From positions 62,001 through 126,000 of the forward strand of contig NZ_BLJI01000010.1 in the NCBI RefSeq assembly GCF_017312365.1: a stretch of 64,000 nucleotides of DNA, read 5' to 3'. Source of the DNA: Chroococcus sp. FPU101 (lineage in GTDB: Bacteria; Cyanobacteriota; Cyanobacteriia; Cyanobacteriales; Microcystaceae). Below the pieces are notes generated by a model. That model was given only the letters and a program-made list of their open reading frames with translations, did not search any database and had not been told where the DNA came from. Made by a program: the position numbers and the translations under genes. Shown here piece after piece: positions 1 to 8,964 of the stretch. Each line of letters starts with the position of its first letter. The stretch's first letter is position 1.

Positions 1-348
1 TAAGGTATCTGTACTATCAAGGATATTATTTCTAGATAAGTAAAAGCGAGTAGAGCCAGCAGATGTTCCCGTCGCACCACCTAAATTTTTGATGGTATAG
101 TTAAAGTTTAAAGTACTTCCAGTCACCGCCGAGGCTGGTGTGGCAATTTGACTAATCCTTAAATCGGGGAGAGTCACTGCCTGTGTTGAAAAGTTCGCAG
201 CATCAGTATATTGTTTTAGGGTAGTCTCAAACTGATCATGCTCAAAGCTTGAACCTAAAGAATTAGAATCAGAAATCAAGTTATTGGTTTGAAGAGGATC
301 TAAGGTGAAAGCTGAAGCACCTGCATCGATCAAAGCGTTGTCAAACAT
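1..348 (-). CDS. N-terminal part of a CARDB-like surface/secreted protein (cut by window edge)
   Basis: An open minus-strand frame starts at the ATG at 346-348 and runs off the left edge, giving 116 codons. The first ~55 residues are polar and rich in Asp, Asn, Ser and Thr, with no classical signal peptide. From about residue 60 the sequence reads like a CARDB (cell-adhesion-related, Ig-like beta-sandwich) repeat: a LPDLRIS opening, a segment resembling SAVTGSTLNFNYTIKN, and TRFYLS near the window edge. In cyanobacteria such N-termini belong to long, repetitive, probably secreted proteins, often with calcium-binding repeats further on. What the rest of the protein is cannot be seen here. The family call rests on pattern recognition only. 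Confidence 0.6.
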   Translation of the reverse strand, partial: MFDNALIDAGASAFTLDPLQTNNLISDSNSLGSSFEHDQFETTLKQYTDAANFSTQAVTLPDLRISQIATPASAVTGSTLNFNYTIKNLGGATGTSAGSTRFYLSRNNILDSTDTL

Positions 349-583
349 TTCTGTAGCTCCTAGTAGTGTCTGTAGAGGTTAGGGTTCAATCCGTTGAAAG
401 CTGAAAAATACTACTTCATTTCAATCGGTTTGTTTTCTAATCAATCGCCCTTTAGTCTCTCTGTTTTATAGACTAAAGATGAATCGAGAAGAAGTAGGGA
501 AGATCAAAAAAAAATGAGACTTACGAGTTGATAATGATTTAGGGAAGCTAAAGTCTGTAATTAATATCATTGTAATATTTCAA

Positions 584-1534
584 GTGAAACGAGTGAACAT
601 TTTTGTAATTTTGTTGGGAATTCTAGTCGGTGCGATCGCGTTACTAGAAGGTAGTTTACGATATGTTGGTTTTGGCAATCCTTTACTTTATCAAGCCGAT
701 CCAGAAATGGGTTATATTCTATCGCCCAATCAAAATGTACGCCGCATGAATAAACAAATTTTAATCAATAATTATTCAATGCGAAGTGATTCTGTGGTCA
801 ACAAACGTCCTGAGAATACTTTAAGAATCTTTTTACTGGGAGATTCGATCGCAAACGGTGGCTGGTGGACAGATCAAGAAGAAACAATCTCATCTTTAAT
901 TCAAAAACACTTAAAAAACTCTAAATATTCTCAAATCGAAGTATTAAATGCTTCTGCTAACTCTTGGGGGCCAAGAAATCAACTTGCTTATCTAAAACGT
1001 TATGGTTTATTCGACTCCCAAGTTGTCATTTTGCTGTTAAATACGGATGATTTCTTTTCTAGCCTTCCTAGTTCTGAGAAAGTTGGCAATGATATTAATT
1101 ATCCTAATCATAAACCTGCATTAGCTATTAGTGAACTATTGAATCGCTATCTTCCATCGGCTAAAACCACTAAAGATAACAGCCCAAAGCTTAAAGAAAA
1201 AGACAATGAAAAAAATAATTTAGCTGCAATTCAAGACATTTATCAAGTTTGTCAAACCAATCAAGCTCAATTAATCATTGCAGTAACACCATTATTACGA
1301 GAAGTTGAACAATCTTCTAAAGACTATGAGCAACGAGCCAAAAAACGTTTAACAGAATTCACTCAATCACAATCTATTCCTTTGATTGACTTTCTCCCAC
1401 GCTTTAAACAAATTAATCCTCCTAATTCGATTTACCGCGATACCATTCATATTACACCCGATGGAAATCAAATTGTGAGCAAAACTTTAATAGAAGAAAT
1501 TGATAAAATCATCAAGGAAAAAAATGATGACTAA
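584..1534 (+). CDS. SGNH/GDSL-type hydrolase, membrane-anchored or exported
   Basis: The protein has 316 residues from a GTG start; a second GTG three codons later is an alternative. A hydrophobic segment at residues 5-22 acts as signal anchor. The SGNH block I is GDSIANG with nucleophile Ser88; a following NASANSWG segment fits block II/III; and the C-terminal D286-T-I-H289 supplies the Asp and His of the catalytic triad. Such proteins hydrolyse or transfer acyl/acetyl esters, often on extracellular polysaccharides, but the substrate here is unknown. Its last codons overlap the start of the next gene, and the two are probably co-transcribed. The family call is solid; the biological role is not known. 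Confidence 0.75.
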   Translation: MKRVNIFVILLGILVGAIALLEGSLRYVGFGNPLLYQADPEMGYILSPNQNVRRMNKQILINNYSMRSDSVVNKRPENTLRIFLLGDSIANGGWWTDQEETISSLIQKHLKNSKYSQIEVLNASANSWGPRNQLAYLKRYGLFDSQVVILLLNTDDFFSSLPSSEKVGNDINYPNHKPALAISELLNRYLPSAKTTKDNSPKLKEKDNEKNNLAAIQDIYQVCQTNQAQLIIAVTPLLREVEQSSKDYEQRAKKRLTEFTQSQSIPLIDFLPRFKQINPPNSIYRDTIHITPDGNQIVSKTLIEEIDKIIKEKNDD

Positions 1535-2051
1535 TTGCTCTTATCAACGACGTTGGATACTTCACTCATTATTGAGTGCTTCAATACTTTTACCATCCTT
1601 ATCTTTTTCGCGTTCAGTGGCTGCGGTTCCTCTTCAGCCTAAAGTTTTAGTTTTAAGTTGTATTGACTATCGCTTTTTTGAAAACGAACAAATCTTTTTA
1701 AACGACAAAAATTTAGCACATCAATACGACTGGACAGCCTTAGCGGGAGCTTCTTTAGCCTTATCTGGTTTTCCCCATTCTGAAGATGCTACTGCTTTTT
1801 GGGATCAACTGGCTATATCTGAAAAACTACATCACATTAAAAAAGTAATTATTATTGATCATCAAGATTGTGGGGCATATGCTCAAAAAATAGACACGAA
1901 TTTGAGTAAAAATCCCGAACAAGAAAAACAAATTCATCGTCAATACCTCAGCCAAGCCTATCAAGAAATCCTCACCCGTTATCCTCAGCTTGAAATTGAA
2001 TTATATTTCGCCACCCTCGCTGGTGAATTTATAGAAATTTTCCCTAATTGA
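1524..2051 (+). CDS. Exported beta-carbonic-anhydrase-like protein
   Basis: The chosen start is the ATG at 1524, preceded by an AAGGAAA ribosome site and overlapping the upstream gene's stop by 11 bases; an in-frame ATT at 1500 is unlikely. It gives 175 residues. The N-terminus has a twin arginine (R9-R10) followed by a hydrophobic stretch ending SVAAVP, so export by Sec or possibly Tat is likely. The zinc-site pattern of beta-carbonic anhydrases is present: C46-x-D48-x-R50 and H112-x2-C115. The protein is short for a functional beta-CA (usually ~200 or more residues), so it may be a carbonic-anhydrase-like family member with another role. It is probably in an operon with the upstream SGNH hydrolase. 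Confidence 0.65.
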   Translation: MMTNCSYQRRWILHSLLSASILLPSLSFSRSVAAVPLQPKVLVLSCIDYRFFENEQIFLNDKNLAHQYDWTALAGASLALSGFPHSEDATAFWDQLAISEKLHHIKKVIIIDHQDCGAYAQKIDTNLSKNPEQEKQIHRQYLSQAYQEILTRYPQLEIELYFATLAGEFIEIFPN

Positions 2052-2111
2052 ATCGCTCAATCCCTCAATAAATAGGTCACTATAGAAAGAGAACGCTCTA
2101 GACGATCCAAA

Positions 2112-3838
2112 ATGAGAGAACACGATGTAGTCATTGTCGGCGGTGGTTTAGCTGGTTGTCGCGCCGCCTTAGAAATTAAACGCCTTGCCCCAAATACTGA
2201 TGTAGCTGTTGTTGCAAAAACTCATCCCATTCGTTCCCATTCGGTAGCCGCACAAGGAGGCATCGCCGCCACCCTGAAGAATGTTGACCCTACTGATACT
2301 TGGGAAGCTCACGCTTTTGATACGGTTAAAGGCTCGGACTATCTAGCGGATCAAGATGCTGTAGCAATTTTAACTCAAGAAGCCCCAGATGTACTAATCG
2401 ACTTAGAACATTTAGGCGTTTTATTTTCGCGTCTTCCCGATGGCAGAATTGCACAACGCGCCTTTGGTGGACATTCCCACAACCGAACCTGTTACGCTGC
2501 CGATAAAACAGGTCATGCCATCCTACACGAATTGGTGAACAACCTGCGTCATAACGGTGTTCATCTCTATGACGAATGGTATGTGATGCAACTCATTCTA
2601 GAAGAAGGAGAAGCTAAAGGAATTGTCGTCTATCGAATTCGCGACGGTTCATTAGATGTCATTCGGGCGAAAGCGGTAATGTTTGCCACTGGAGGTTATG
2701 GCAGGGTTTATAATACCACCTCCAACGACTACGCCTCCACAGGAGACGGGTTAGCGATGTCCGCAATGGCTGGTATTCCCCTCGAAGATATGGAATTTGT
2801 GCAGTTTCACCCCACAGGGCTTTATCCAGTCGGTGTTTTAATTTCGGAAGCTGTACGGGGAGAAGGGGCGTATCTAGTCAATAGCGAAGGAGAACGCTTT
2901 ATGCAACGCTATGCTCCCTCGCGGATGGAACTCGCACCCCGTGATATTACTTCTCGTGCTATTACTCTTGAAATTCGTGCTGGACGCGGGGTTAAAACTG
3001 ATGGTAGTGCAGGTGGGCCGTTTGTTTATCTCGACTTACGGCATATGGGACGCGAAAAAATTATGAATCGTATTCCCTTTGCATGGGAAGAAGCGCATCG
3101 ACTGCTAGGTATTGATGCGGTGGTCGAAAAGATGCCAATTCGTCCGACGGTACATTATTGTATGGGGGGAATTCCCGTTAATACTGAAGGGCAAGTACGT
3201 CGTAGTTTTGATAGTTTAGTCGAAGGGTTTTTTTCAGCAGGTGAATGTTCTTGTGTTTCGGTACATGGTGCTAATCGTTTAGGAAGTAATTCTCTGTTAG
3301 AATGTGTGGTCTATGGACGACGCACAGGACGAACGATCGCGCAATACGTTCAAGGTCGTAAGTTTCCTAAAATTAATGCCGAACTGTATTTACAAGAGGC
3401 TCAAAAACGGATTTCTGATTATTAGAACAACAAGGAACGATCCGAATTGGAGATTTACGACAACAATTTCAAGATTGTATGACGGAACATTGTGGTGTTT
3501 TTCGGAGTGAAGCAGTGATGCAAGAAGGCTTAAAAAAACTACAACAATTGAAGCAACAATACAATCAAATTTATCTAGATGATCAAGAGCCATGCTGGAA
3601 TACAGAAATCATTGAAGCGATGGAATTACAAAGTATTATGATGGTCGGTGAAATTATTCTAACTTCAGCGGCCCAACGTAAGGAAAGTCGCGGTGCACAT
3701 TCGAGGGAAGATTATCCTGAGCGAGATGACGAACATTTCTTGCAACACACTTTAGCGTATTATTCTTCGGCGGGAATTGATATTAATTATATGCCTGTTG
3801 TGATTAATATGTTTGAACCACAGGAAAGAAAATACTAA
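2112..3838 (+). pseudogene. sdhA: Succinate dehydrogenase/fumarate reductase flavoprotein subunit, interrupted by a one-base frameshift
   Basis: The first 437 residues (2112-3425) carry the FAD-binding [12 protein letters not shown] fold, the [13 protein letters not shown] region around the flavin-linking His, the HPTGLYPVG substrate loop and the [13 protein letters not shown]-terminal FAD motif. They end at a TAG at 3423-3425. The C-terminal domain continues in another frame with [17 protein letters not shown] and the capping-domain residues through 3838. Adding one T in the TT at 3419-3420 gives D-L-L-E-Q-Q and a single 575-residue protein, the usual cyanobacterial SdhA length. SdhA oxidises succinate and feeds the plastoquinone pool at the thylakoid or plasma membrane. 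No sdhB is adjacent, which is common in cyanobacteria. A sequencing error is the simplest explanation for the break. Confidence 0.85.
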
Positions 3839-3855
3839 CAATTTGCTCATTTGAG

Positions 3856-3892
3856 GTAAGGGATCAGCATAAAAATGTATTAAATCCCTTAC
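3856..3892 (+). terminator. Probable rho-independent terminator after sdhA
   Basis: GTAAGGGAT at 3856-3864 is the exact reverse complement of ATCCCTTAC at 3884-3892, giving a 9-bp stem, followed by a pyrimidine-rich tail (GCTTTCTT). It sits 18 bases after the sdhA stop. The 19-base loop is longer than usual. Confidence 0.5.
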
Positions 3893-4007
3893 GCTTTCTT
3901 AAAATAAGTTAACCTTTTTGTGGAGCATAATAAATGTCCTCGTAAAATGCTCATTTATCCATCAAATTCAGGTTACACTAGGGATCTAACGGCTCAATTG
4001 ATGTACT

Positions 4008-5216
4008 ATGCTCTCCACTATTCCTTCTTTAGCGGCTGATTTATCCCAAATTCGTTTAGAAATTCGTGCTTTACAAGGTCAGTTAGTGACTTGGCGACGA
4101 CAGTTACATCAAAAGCCAGAACTCGCTTTCTCTGAATGTCTCACTGCTGAATTAATTGCCCAAAATCTAAAAAAAATGGAGATTGATTTCATGAGCGAAA
4201 TTGCTCAAACAGGAATTGTAGCTACTATTAGGAGTGCCTATCCTGGCCCTGTTTTAGCGATTCGTGCCGATATGGATGCGCTACCTATTCAAGAAGAAAA
4301 TAAAGTAGATTATCGATCGCAACATGACGGAAAAATGCACGCTTGCGGTCATGATGGCCATATAGCGATCGCACTAGGAACGGCTTATTATCTCTCGCAA
4401 CATCGTGACACCTTTTGCGGTACCGTTAAAATGATCTTCCAACCCGCAGAAGAAGGGCCAGGCGGTGCAAAACCGATGATCGAAGCAGGTGTACTATACA
4501 ATCCTGATGTTGATGCGATTATTGGGTTACACCTTTGGAATAATTTACCCCTGGGAACCGTTGGCGTACGAAATGGCGCGTTAATGGCGGCTGTTGAGAC
4601 ATTTCGAGTCTTGATTCAAGGTAAAGGGGGACATGGTGCAATGCCTCATCAAACCGTTGATTCTATTGTAGTCGGCTCACAGATTGTTAATGCTCTACAA
4701 ACGATCGTCGCTCGTAATATTAATCCAATTGATTCAGCCGTTGTTACAGTCGGGAAATTCCATGCGGGGAGTGCCAATAATGTAATCGCCGATACGGCCC
4801 TATTAGAGGGAACGGTTCGCTATTTTAATCCTGTCTATGAGAATTATTTTAAACAACGTTTCAAAAGCATAATTGAGGGAATTTGTCAAGGAACTGGAGC
4901 CACTTACGAGTTAGATTATGAGCAACTTTACCCACCTGTGATCAATGATGCTCAAATGGCTGAGTTAGTTCGCTCTGTCGCAGTAGAAGTTGTAGAAACG
5001 CCTGCGGGAATTGTGCCAGAGTGTCAGACGATGGGGGGTGAAGATATGTCCTTCTTTTTACAAAAAGTGCCTGGATGTTATTTCTTTTTAGGTTCAGCTA
5101 ATTCTGAAAAAGGTTTAGCTTATCCCCATCATCATCCCCGTTTTGATTTTGATGAAACCGCTTTAGCGATGGGTGTTGAGATTTTTGTACGATGTGTTGA
5201 AAAATTCTGCGTTTAG
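4008..5216 (+). CDS. M20-family metallo-amidohydrolase (N-acyl amino acid / hippurate hydrolase type)
   Basis: This 402-residue protein has the full set of M20D motifs: RADMDALPI, HACGHDGH with metal ligands, FQPAEEGPGG with the catalytic Glu pair, HLWNNLP, the dimerisation-domain GGHGAMPH, and MGGEDMSFF near the C-terminus. It is expected to be a cytoplasmic di-metal enzyme hydrolysing N-acyl or amide bonds of amino acids, as in the IAA-amino-acid/hippurate hydrolase group. The exact substrate cannot be read from sequence. Its stop overlaps the stop of the convergent downstream gene by four bases. Confidence 0.9.
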   Translation: MLSTIPSLAADLSQIRLEIRALQGQLVTWRRQLHQKPELAFSECLTAELIAQNLKKMEIDFMSEIAQTGIVATIRSAYPGPVLAIRADMDALPIQEENKVDYRSQHDGKMHACGHDGHIAIALGTAYYLSQHRDTFCGTVKMIFQPAEEGPGGAKPMIEAGVLYNPDVDAIIGLHLWNNLPLGTVGVRNGALMAAVETFRVLIQGKGGHGAMPHQTVDSIVVGSQIVNALQTIVARNINPIDSAVVTVGKFHAGSANNVIADTALLEGTVRYFNPVYENYFKQRFKSIIEGICQGTGATYELDYEQLYPPVINDAQMAELVRSVAVEVVETPAGIVPECQTMGGEDMSFFLQKVPGCYFFLGSANSEKGLAYPHHHPRFDFDETALAMGVEIFVRCVEKFCV

Positions 5217-7009
5217 TGCCATTGCGGATCTTGTAGTAATTTTTCGGCATCTTGTGAGGATAATGGTTTAGCAAAAAAATCGCCTTGTCCATAATCACAA
5301 GCTAAATCGGTTAATTGAGAAAACTGTGTATTTGTTTCTACTCCTTCAGCTACGACTTTCATCTTTAGAGCATGAGCTAAAGTAATAATTGCTTTTACAA
5401 TTTCTAGATAATGATTATTAGTTTGTTGTCCAACGATGAAAGAACGATCAATCTTCACAACATTAAACGGGAATTGATGTAAATAGGAAAGTGATGAATA
5501 GCCTGTCCCAAAATCATCTAAACACAGTTCAATATTAGAATGACTAAGATCGATTAAAATTGCTCTTGCTACCTCGATATTTTCGATGAGATTACTTTCC
5601 GTGATTTCAATTTTTAAGCAAGATGGATTAATTTGAGATTGATTGAAAGTCTTTAAAATATGCTCGACAAGGTTTTGAGCGCAAAGTTGTTGATAGGATA
5701 GGTTAATACTAATTTTTAAATTAGCATGATTTGGATAAGCCTTTTGCCATTTCTGGAGTTGTTGACAAACTTCTTGAATTACCCAGATTCCTAGTAAAAC
5801 GATTAAGCCTGTTTGTTCAGCAAGGACAATAAATGAATCGGGTAACAGTAAACCTTTTTCGGGGTGTTGCCAACGAATAAGGGCTTCAAATTCAGTAATT
5901 TTATGATCGATTAAAGACACAATCGGCTGATAATATAACACAAATTCTTGTTTAGCAATCGCTTGACGCAATTCAATTTCTAACTGTAATTGTTCAAGTG
6001 CCTTTTGACGCATTTGTTTGTCAAAAATAGCATACTGACTTCCTTGTTTTTTTGCATGATTCATAGCCATATCAGCATTTCTAAGAATTGCTTCAGCATT
6101 CGTGTACTCATTTTCTTTTAAAGCAATACCAATTTTTAGATTAATTAAAATATCTTGCTCATTAAAAATAAAAGGTTTAGCTGACTCTTGACAAATATTA
6201 GTAACAATCTGAATCACTTCTTGAACTGAGGTAATTTCAACTAATAAAATACTTAATTCATCACTACTTAAGCGAGCGATTATATCATTCGACTTCAGAC
6301 AAGTTTTTAACCGTTGAACGAGATTAATTAAAAGTTCATTGCCTTGTAAACTTCCTAGAATATCATTAATTATCTTAAAATTTTCAAGCTCTAAAAATAA
6401 AACTGAGAAATTATGTTCAAAGTGATTTTGTGATTGTTCTAAAACTTGCTTAAGCTGTTCTAAAAATAAAACTCTATTTGATAATTGGGTTAAAGTATCA
6501 AAGTTTGAGGTCATTGTTAACTGTTGTTGCTCACTAATAACTCTAGCACTGCCATATATTAAATTTTCTGCTAGATAAGGAACTGCCGTCCAAGCTAAAA
6601 CATGATAGGTACCATCAGCATAACAATAACGATTTTCAAAATAAATTAACTTTTCTCCTTGAGCTAGCTTTTCAACTTGTTCTAGGGTTTTTTCGCGATC
6701 ATCAGGATGTACAAAATCAACATAAGGTTTAGAGATTAATTCATCAACTGAATATCCTAAAGTTTGAGCAAAAGTTAGATTAATCTGACGAAAATACCCT
6801 TGAAAATCAGCAATACATAACAAGTCCAAAGATAAATCAAAAAAACGCTGATAATAAATTTTCTCGTCATCTGTCTCTAATGAATTAGGCTTTTTTCCTT
6901 TGTTGATCTCAGATAAAATACGATAGTTCAGCCCATAATTAGTACTTAGAATAAACATTCCTCCTAAGGTTAAACTTGCTAGGTTTAAAAAAATTAAAGA
7001 ATCAAACAT
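5213..7009 (-). CDS. PAS-GGDEF-EAL protein, probable c-di-GMP phosphodiesterase
   Basis: This is a 598-residue protein. A hydrophobic N-terminal segment (about residues 4-25) suggests a membrane anchor. It is followed by a PAS sensor domain (about 50-165), a GGDEF domain (about 170-330) and an EAL domain (about 340-595). The GGDEF signature is degenerate (SSDEL), so diguanylate cyclase activity is unlikely. The EAL domain keeps its key motifs: EALIRW, EITES, DDFGTGYSSL, KIDRSFI and AEGVET. The likely activity is therefore hydrolysis of c-di-GMP to pGpG, with the PAS and broken GGDEF acting as sensory or regulatory parts. The gene converges on the M20 hydrolase gene. Confidence 0.9.
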   Translation of the reverse strand: MFDSLIFLNLASLTLGGMFILSTNYGLNYRILSEINKGKKPNSLETDDEKIYYQRFFDLSLDLLCIADFQGYFRQINLTFAQTLGYSVDELISKPYVDFVHPDDREKTLEQVEKLAQGEKLIYFENRYCYADGTYHVLAWTAVPYLAENLIYGSARVISEQQQLTMTSNFDTLTQLSNRVLFLEQLKQVLEQSQNHFEHNFSVLFLELENFKIINDILGSLQGNELLINLVQRLKTCLKSNDIIARLSSDELSILLVEITSVQEVIQIVTNICQESAKPFIFNEQDILINLKIGIALKENEYTNAEAILRNADMAMNHAKKQGSQYAIFDKQMRQKALEQLQLEIELRQAIAKQEFVLYYQPIVSLIDHKITEFEALIRWQHPEKGLLLPDSFIVLAEQTGLIVLLGIWVIQEVCQQLQKWQKAYPNHANLKISINLSYQQLCAQNLVEHILKTFNQSQINPSCLKIEITESNLIENIEVARAILIDLSHSNIELCLDDFGTGYSSLSYLHQFPFNVVKIDRSFIVGQQTNNHYLEIVKAIITLAHALKMKVVAEGVETNTQFSQLTDLACDYGQGDFFAKPLSSQDAEKLLQDPQWH

Positions 7010-7268
7010 AAAAAATTAATAACTCAATTATAATGAAAAATTATATATTATAATGTTGATAGCTAGATAGCACTCAATAATGTTAATTTAATTTCACTAC
7101 TTTTTCAAAAAAACAAAATTAGAAACACAGGCAGCGAACAAGAGCAATTTTTGATTCATTAATATATATTTATTATACTAATGATCCTTAAGGTAGATTT
7201 ATGGACTTATGGCTTGATTGAATGTCTCTTACAATGTTATAAAAAAATTATGTTTTTCATTAATAAAC

Positions 7269-7844
7269 ATGATTTCAGAAAGCGAGATTACAAATATCCT
7301 TAACAATTACTTTGGGAGTGAAACGATTACACGTCCGTCTCCTGAAGTATGGCAAGTTGATACAGATCAATTACGTTTATTGCTTCTGCTCTCCTCAGAT
7401 AAATCGTGGATCAGAATTTTAGTGCCAATTGTTCCCATACAAACAGCCCAATCTTACCTTATTGAGTTACTAGAAGCAAATTTTGATTTAACTCAAATGG
7501 TACATTTTGCTATCCACCAGGATGTGTTGTGGGGTGTGTTTCAGCACTACTATTCAACACTATCCCCCCAAGATTTAGAAGCAGCGATTCAGCAATTGGT
7601 TTGGCTACATCAAAATGGAATTAATGAATGTTTTAATCTTTTAGTCGAAAAACAAGTCCGCCAAATTATTCGCGCTTCTAAGTTATCTGGGCAAAGCTTA
7701 GAAGCAACATTACAAAATCTTAATCGTTTTTATGAAGAGGGGATGCTGGGTGGTTTAGATCAAGATCCTGAAGAACGAGAACAATTTTTAAACGCTTGGA
7801 AACTACAGCTAGAAAGACTTTGGGATGCTGAAAGTAATGTTTAG
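7269..7844 (+). CDS. Conserved hypothetical, possibly a YbjN/CesT-like chaperone fold
   Basis: The chosen start is the ATG at 7269 (MISESEITNIL), giving 191 residues; an in-frame start 51 bases upstream adds a Cys/Lys-rich stretch that does not look native. The N-terminal half alternates beta-rich and helical segments in the manner of small YbjN/type III chaperone-like domains. The C-terminal half is helical and acidic (DQDPEEREQF). There is no signal peptide, membrane segment or catalytic motif. The resemblance to YbjN/CesT folds is an impression, not a demonstrated homology. It lies upstream of the phasin-like and FKBP genes on the same strand. Confidence 0.5.
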   Translation: MISESEITNILNNYFGSETITRPSPEVWQVDTDQLRLLLLLSSDKSWIRILVPIVPIQTAQSYLIELLEANFDLTQMVHFAIHQDVLWGVFQHYYSTLSPQDLEAAIQQLVWLHQNGINECFNLLVEKQVRQIIRASKLSGQSLEATLQNLNRFYEEGMLGGLDQDPEEREQFLNAWKLQLERLWDAESNV

Positions 7845-7970
7845 CTAAAAACTTTCGTAATTTCCGCCACTTTAAGATCGGGTTATCCCTCTTTAGTGAG
7901 TTTAAGTTTAGGCTAGTAGATTTGATAGGATAATGGGGATTCACTCTATGTGGAGATAAATAGGGTTCAC

Positions 7971-8294
7971 ATGGATAATAATGATTGGATTAAACAACTG
8001 TTAATGGTTGGGATCGGGACAACTTCTCTAGTCGCGGAAAAATTAAAAGAAGCGAGTGATCAATGGGTCAAAGAAGGTAAGATCAATCCTGATCAGGCTA
8101 AAGTTTTTGTTGATGATTTTATGAATCAACTGAAAACAGAACAAGGTGGGTTTGAAAAACAACTCGAACGACAAATGCGAAATATCTTACAAGATTTAGG
8201 GGTTTCGCGTCAGTCAGAAGTCGATGAATTGCGCGGAAGAATTGATCGATTGGAACGACAAGTCAGAGAATTAGAGAATAAACTTTGGCGATAG
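7971..8294 (+). CDS. Phasin-like / coiled-coil protein (PHA granule-associated family)
   Basis: The chosen start is the ATG at 7971 (MDNNDWIKQLL), giving 107 residues; a GTG at 7950 would add seven. The N-terminal half resembles the phasin/PhaI-like family seen in cyanobacteria (a helix with GTTSLVAEKLKEASDQW, then a KINPDQAKVFVDDF segment). The C-terminus is a strong heptad coiled coil (VDELRGRIDRLERQVRELE). Phasins coat polyhydroxyalkanoate granules, but many cyanobacterial members of this family have no shown link to PHA and no pha genes are in this window. It ends 7 bases before the FKBP gene, so the two are probably co-transcribed. Confidence 0.6.
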   Translation: MDNNDWIKQLLMVGIGTTSLVAEKLKEASDQWVKEGKINPDQAKVFVDDFMNQLKTEQGGFEKQLERQMRNILQDLGVSRQSEVDELRGRIDRLERQVRELENKLWR

Positions 8295-8301
8295 TGTTTT
8301 T

Positions 8302-8820
8302 ATGAAAGAAATTTTAGTTAGTTTTGGGATCGTTGCCTTCTTTGGTTTCTTGCTTATTTTGTCTTCGATCTTCAATCTTGGCAAGCAACCGACAGCGATT
8401 GCATCCTCATTGAATTTCACTCCCACAGCCATCCTCGCAGCTAATTCAGAAAAGGAAACAAGTAAAATGGATTTAAGTAACGCGACAACCACACCTTCGG
8501 GACTCAAATATATTGATCAAGTCGTTGGAGAAGGTGCTACCCCAAAAACGGGTCAAAACGTGACAGTTCATTACACGGGAACCCTAGAAAGCGGTAAAAA
8601 ATTTGATAGTTCAGTAGACCGAGGAACACCGTTCAACTTCAAAATAGGGGTCGGACAAGTAATTAAAGGTTGGGATGAAGGCGTAGGAACGATGAAGGTT
8701 GGCGGTCGTCGTACTTTGATTATTCCTTCAGAATTAGGCTATGGTGCGCGAGGTGCAGGTGGCGTAATTCCTCCGAATGCGACTTTAATTTTTGATGTCG
8801 AATTAATTGACGTAAAGTAA
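8302..8820 (+). CDS. FKBP-type peptidyl-prolyl cis-trans isomerase, membrane-anchored or exported
   Basis: This 172-residue protein has a hydrophobic N-terminal segment (about residues 4-20) that anchors or exports it, a linker, and one complete FKBP domain (about 68-172). The domain carries the hallmark residues: VHYTGTLESGKKFDSS, FKIGVGQVIKGWDEG, GGRRTLIIPSELGYG and IPPNATLIFDVELI, including the active-site Tyr, Phe, Asp, Val/Ile and Trp positions. It should catalyse proline isomerisation during folding of lumenal or periplasmic proteins. It follows the phasin-like gene by 7 bases. Confidence 0.92.
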   Translation: MKEILVSFGIVAFFGFLLILSSIFNLGKQPTAIASSLNFTPTAILAANSEKETSKMDLSNATTTPSGLKYIDQVVGEGATPKTGQNVTVHYTGTLESGKKFDSSVDRGTPFNFKIGVGQVIKGWDEGVGTMKVGGRRTLIIPSELGYGARGAGGVIPPNATLIFDVELIDVK

Positions 8821-8853
8821 TTTTTGTGCTAAAAAGCCTGTCTTAGATTAATG

Positions 8854-8961
8854 AAGTACGCCAAGGATTAAAATCCCTGTCTTATAGCTCAAGTCGGTTA
8901 AAACCGACTAACTATATAAGATAAGAGTCCATTAAAATGGACTTATTCTTTGGCGGTACTT
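8854..8961. repeat. Composite palindromic repeat (REP/BIME-like)
   Basis: Two perfect hairpins of the same design lie side by side: 8892-8909 (AGTCGGTT-AA-AACCGACT) and 8926-8943 (AGTCCATT-AA-AATGGACT). They are enclosed by an imperfect outer inverted repeat, AAGTACGCCAAGG at 8854-8866 against CTTTGGCGGTACTT at 8948-8961, with one mismatch and one bulge. The element lies between the convergent FKBP and DUF4079 genes and could double as their terminator. I see no transposase. It resembles palindromic repeat units mobilised by Tnp-REP proteins, but that is inference. Confidence 0.7.
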
Positions 8962-8964
8962 ACC

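Noticed and set aside
3415-3425. Programmed ribosomal frameshift in sdhA
   Set aside because: There is no slippery heptamer of the usual type, and other SdhA genes are not known to be recoded; one missing T explains it fully.
3390-3593. Minus-strand open frame opposite the end of sdhA
   Set aside because: It is antisense to a well-supported coding region, has no recognised domain and no ribosome site.
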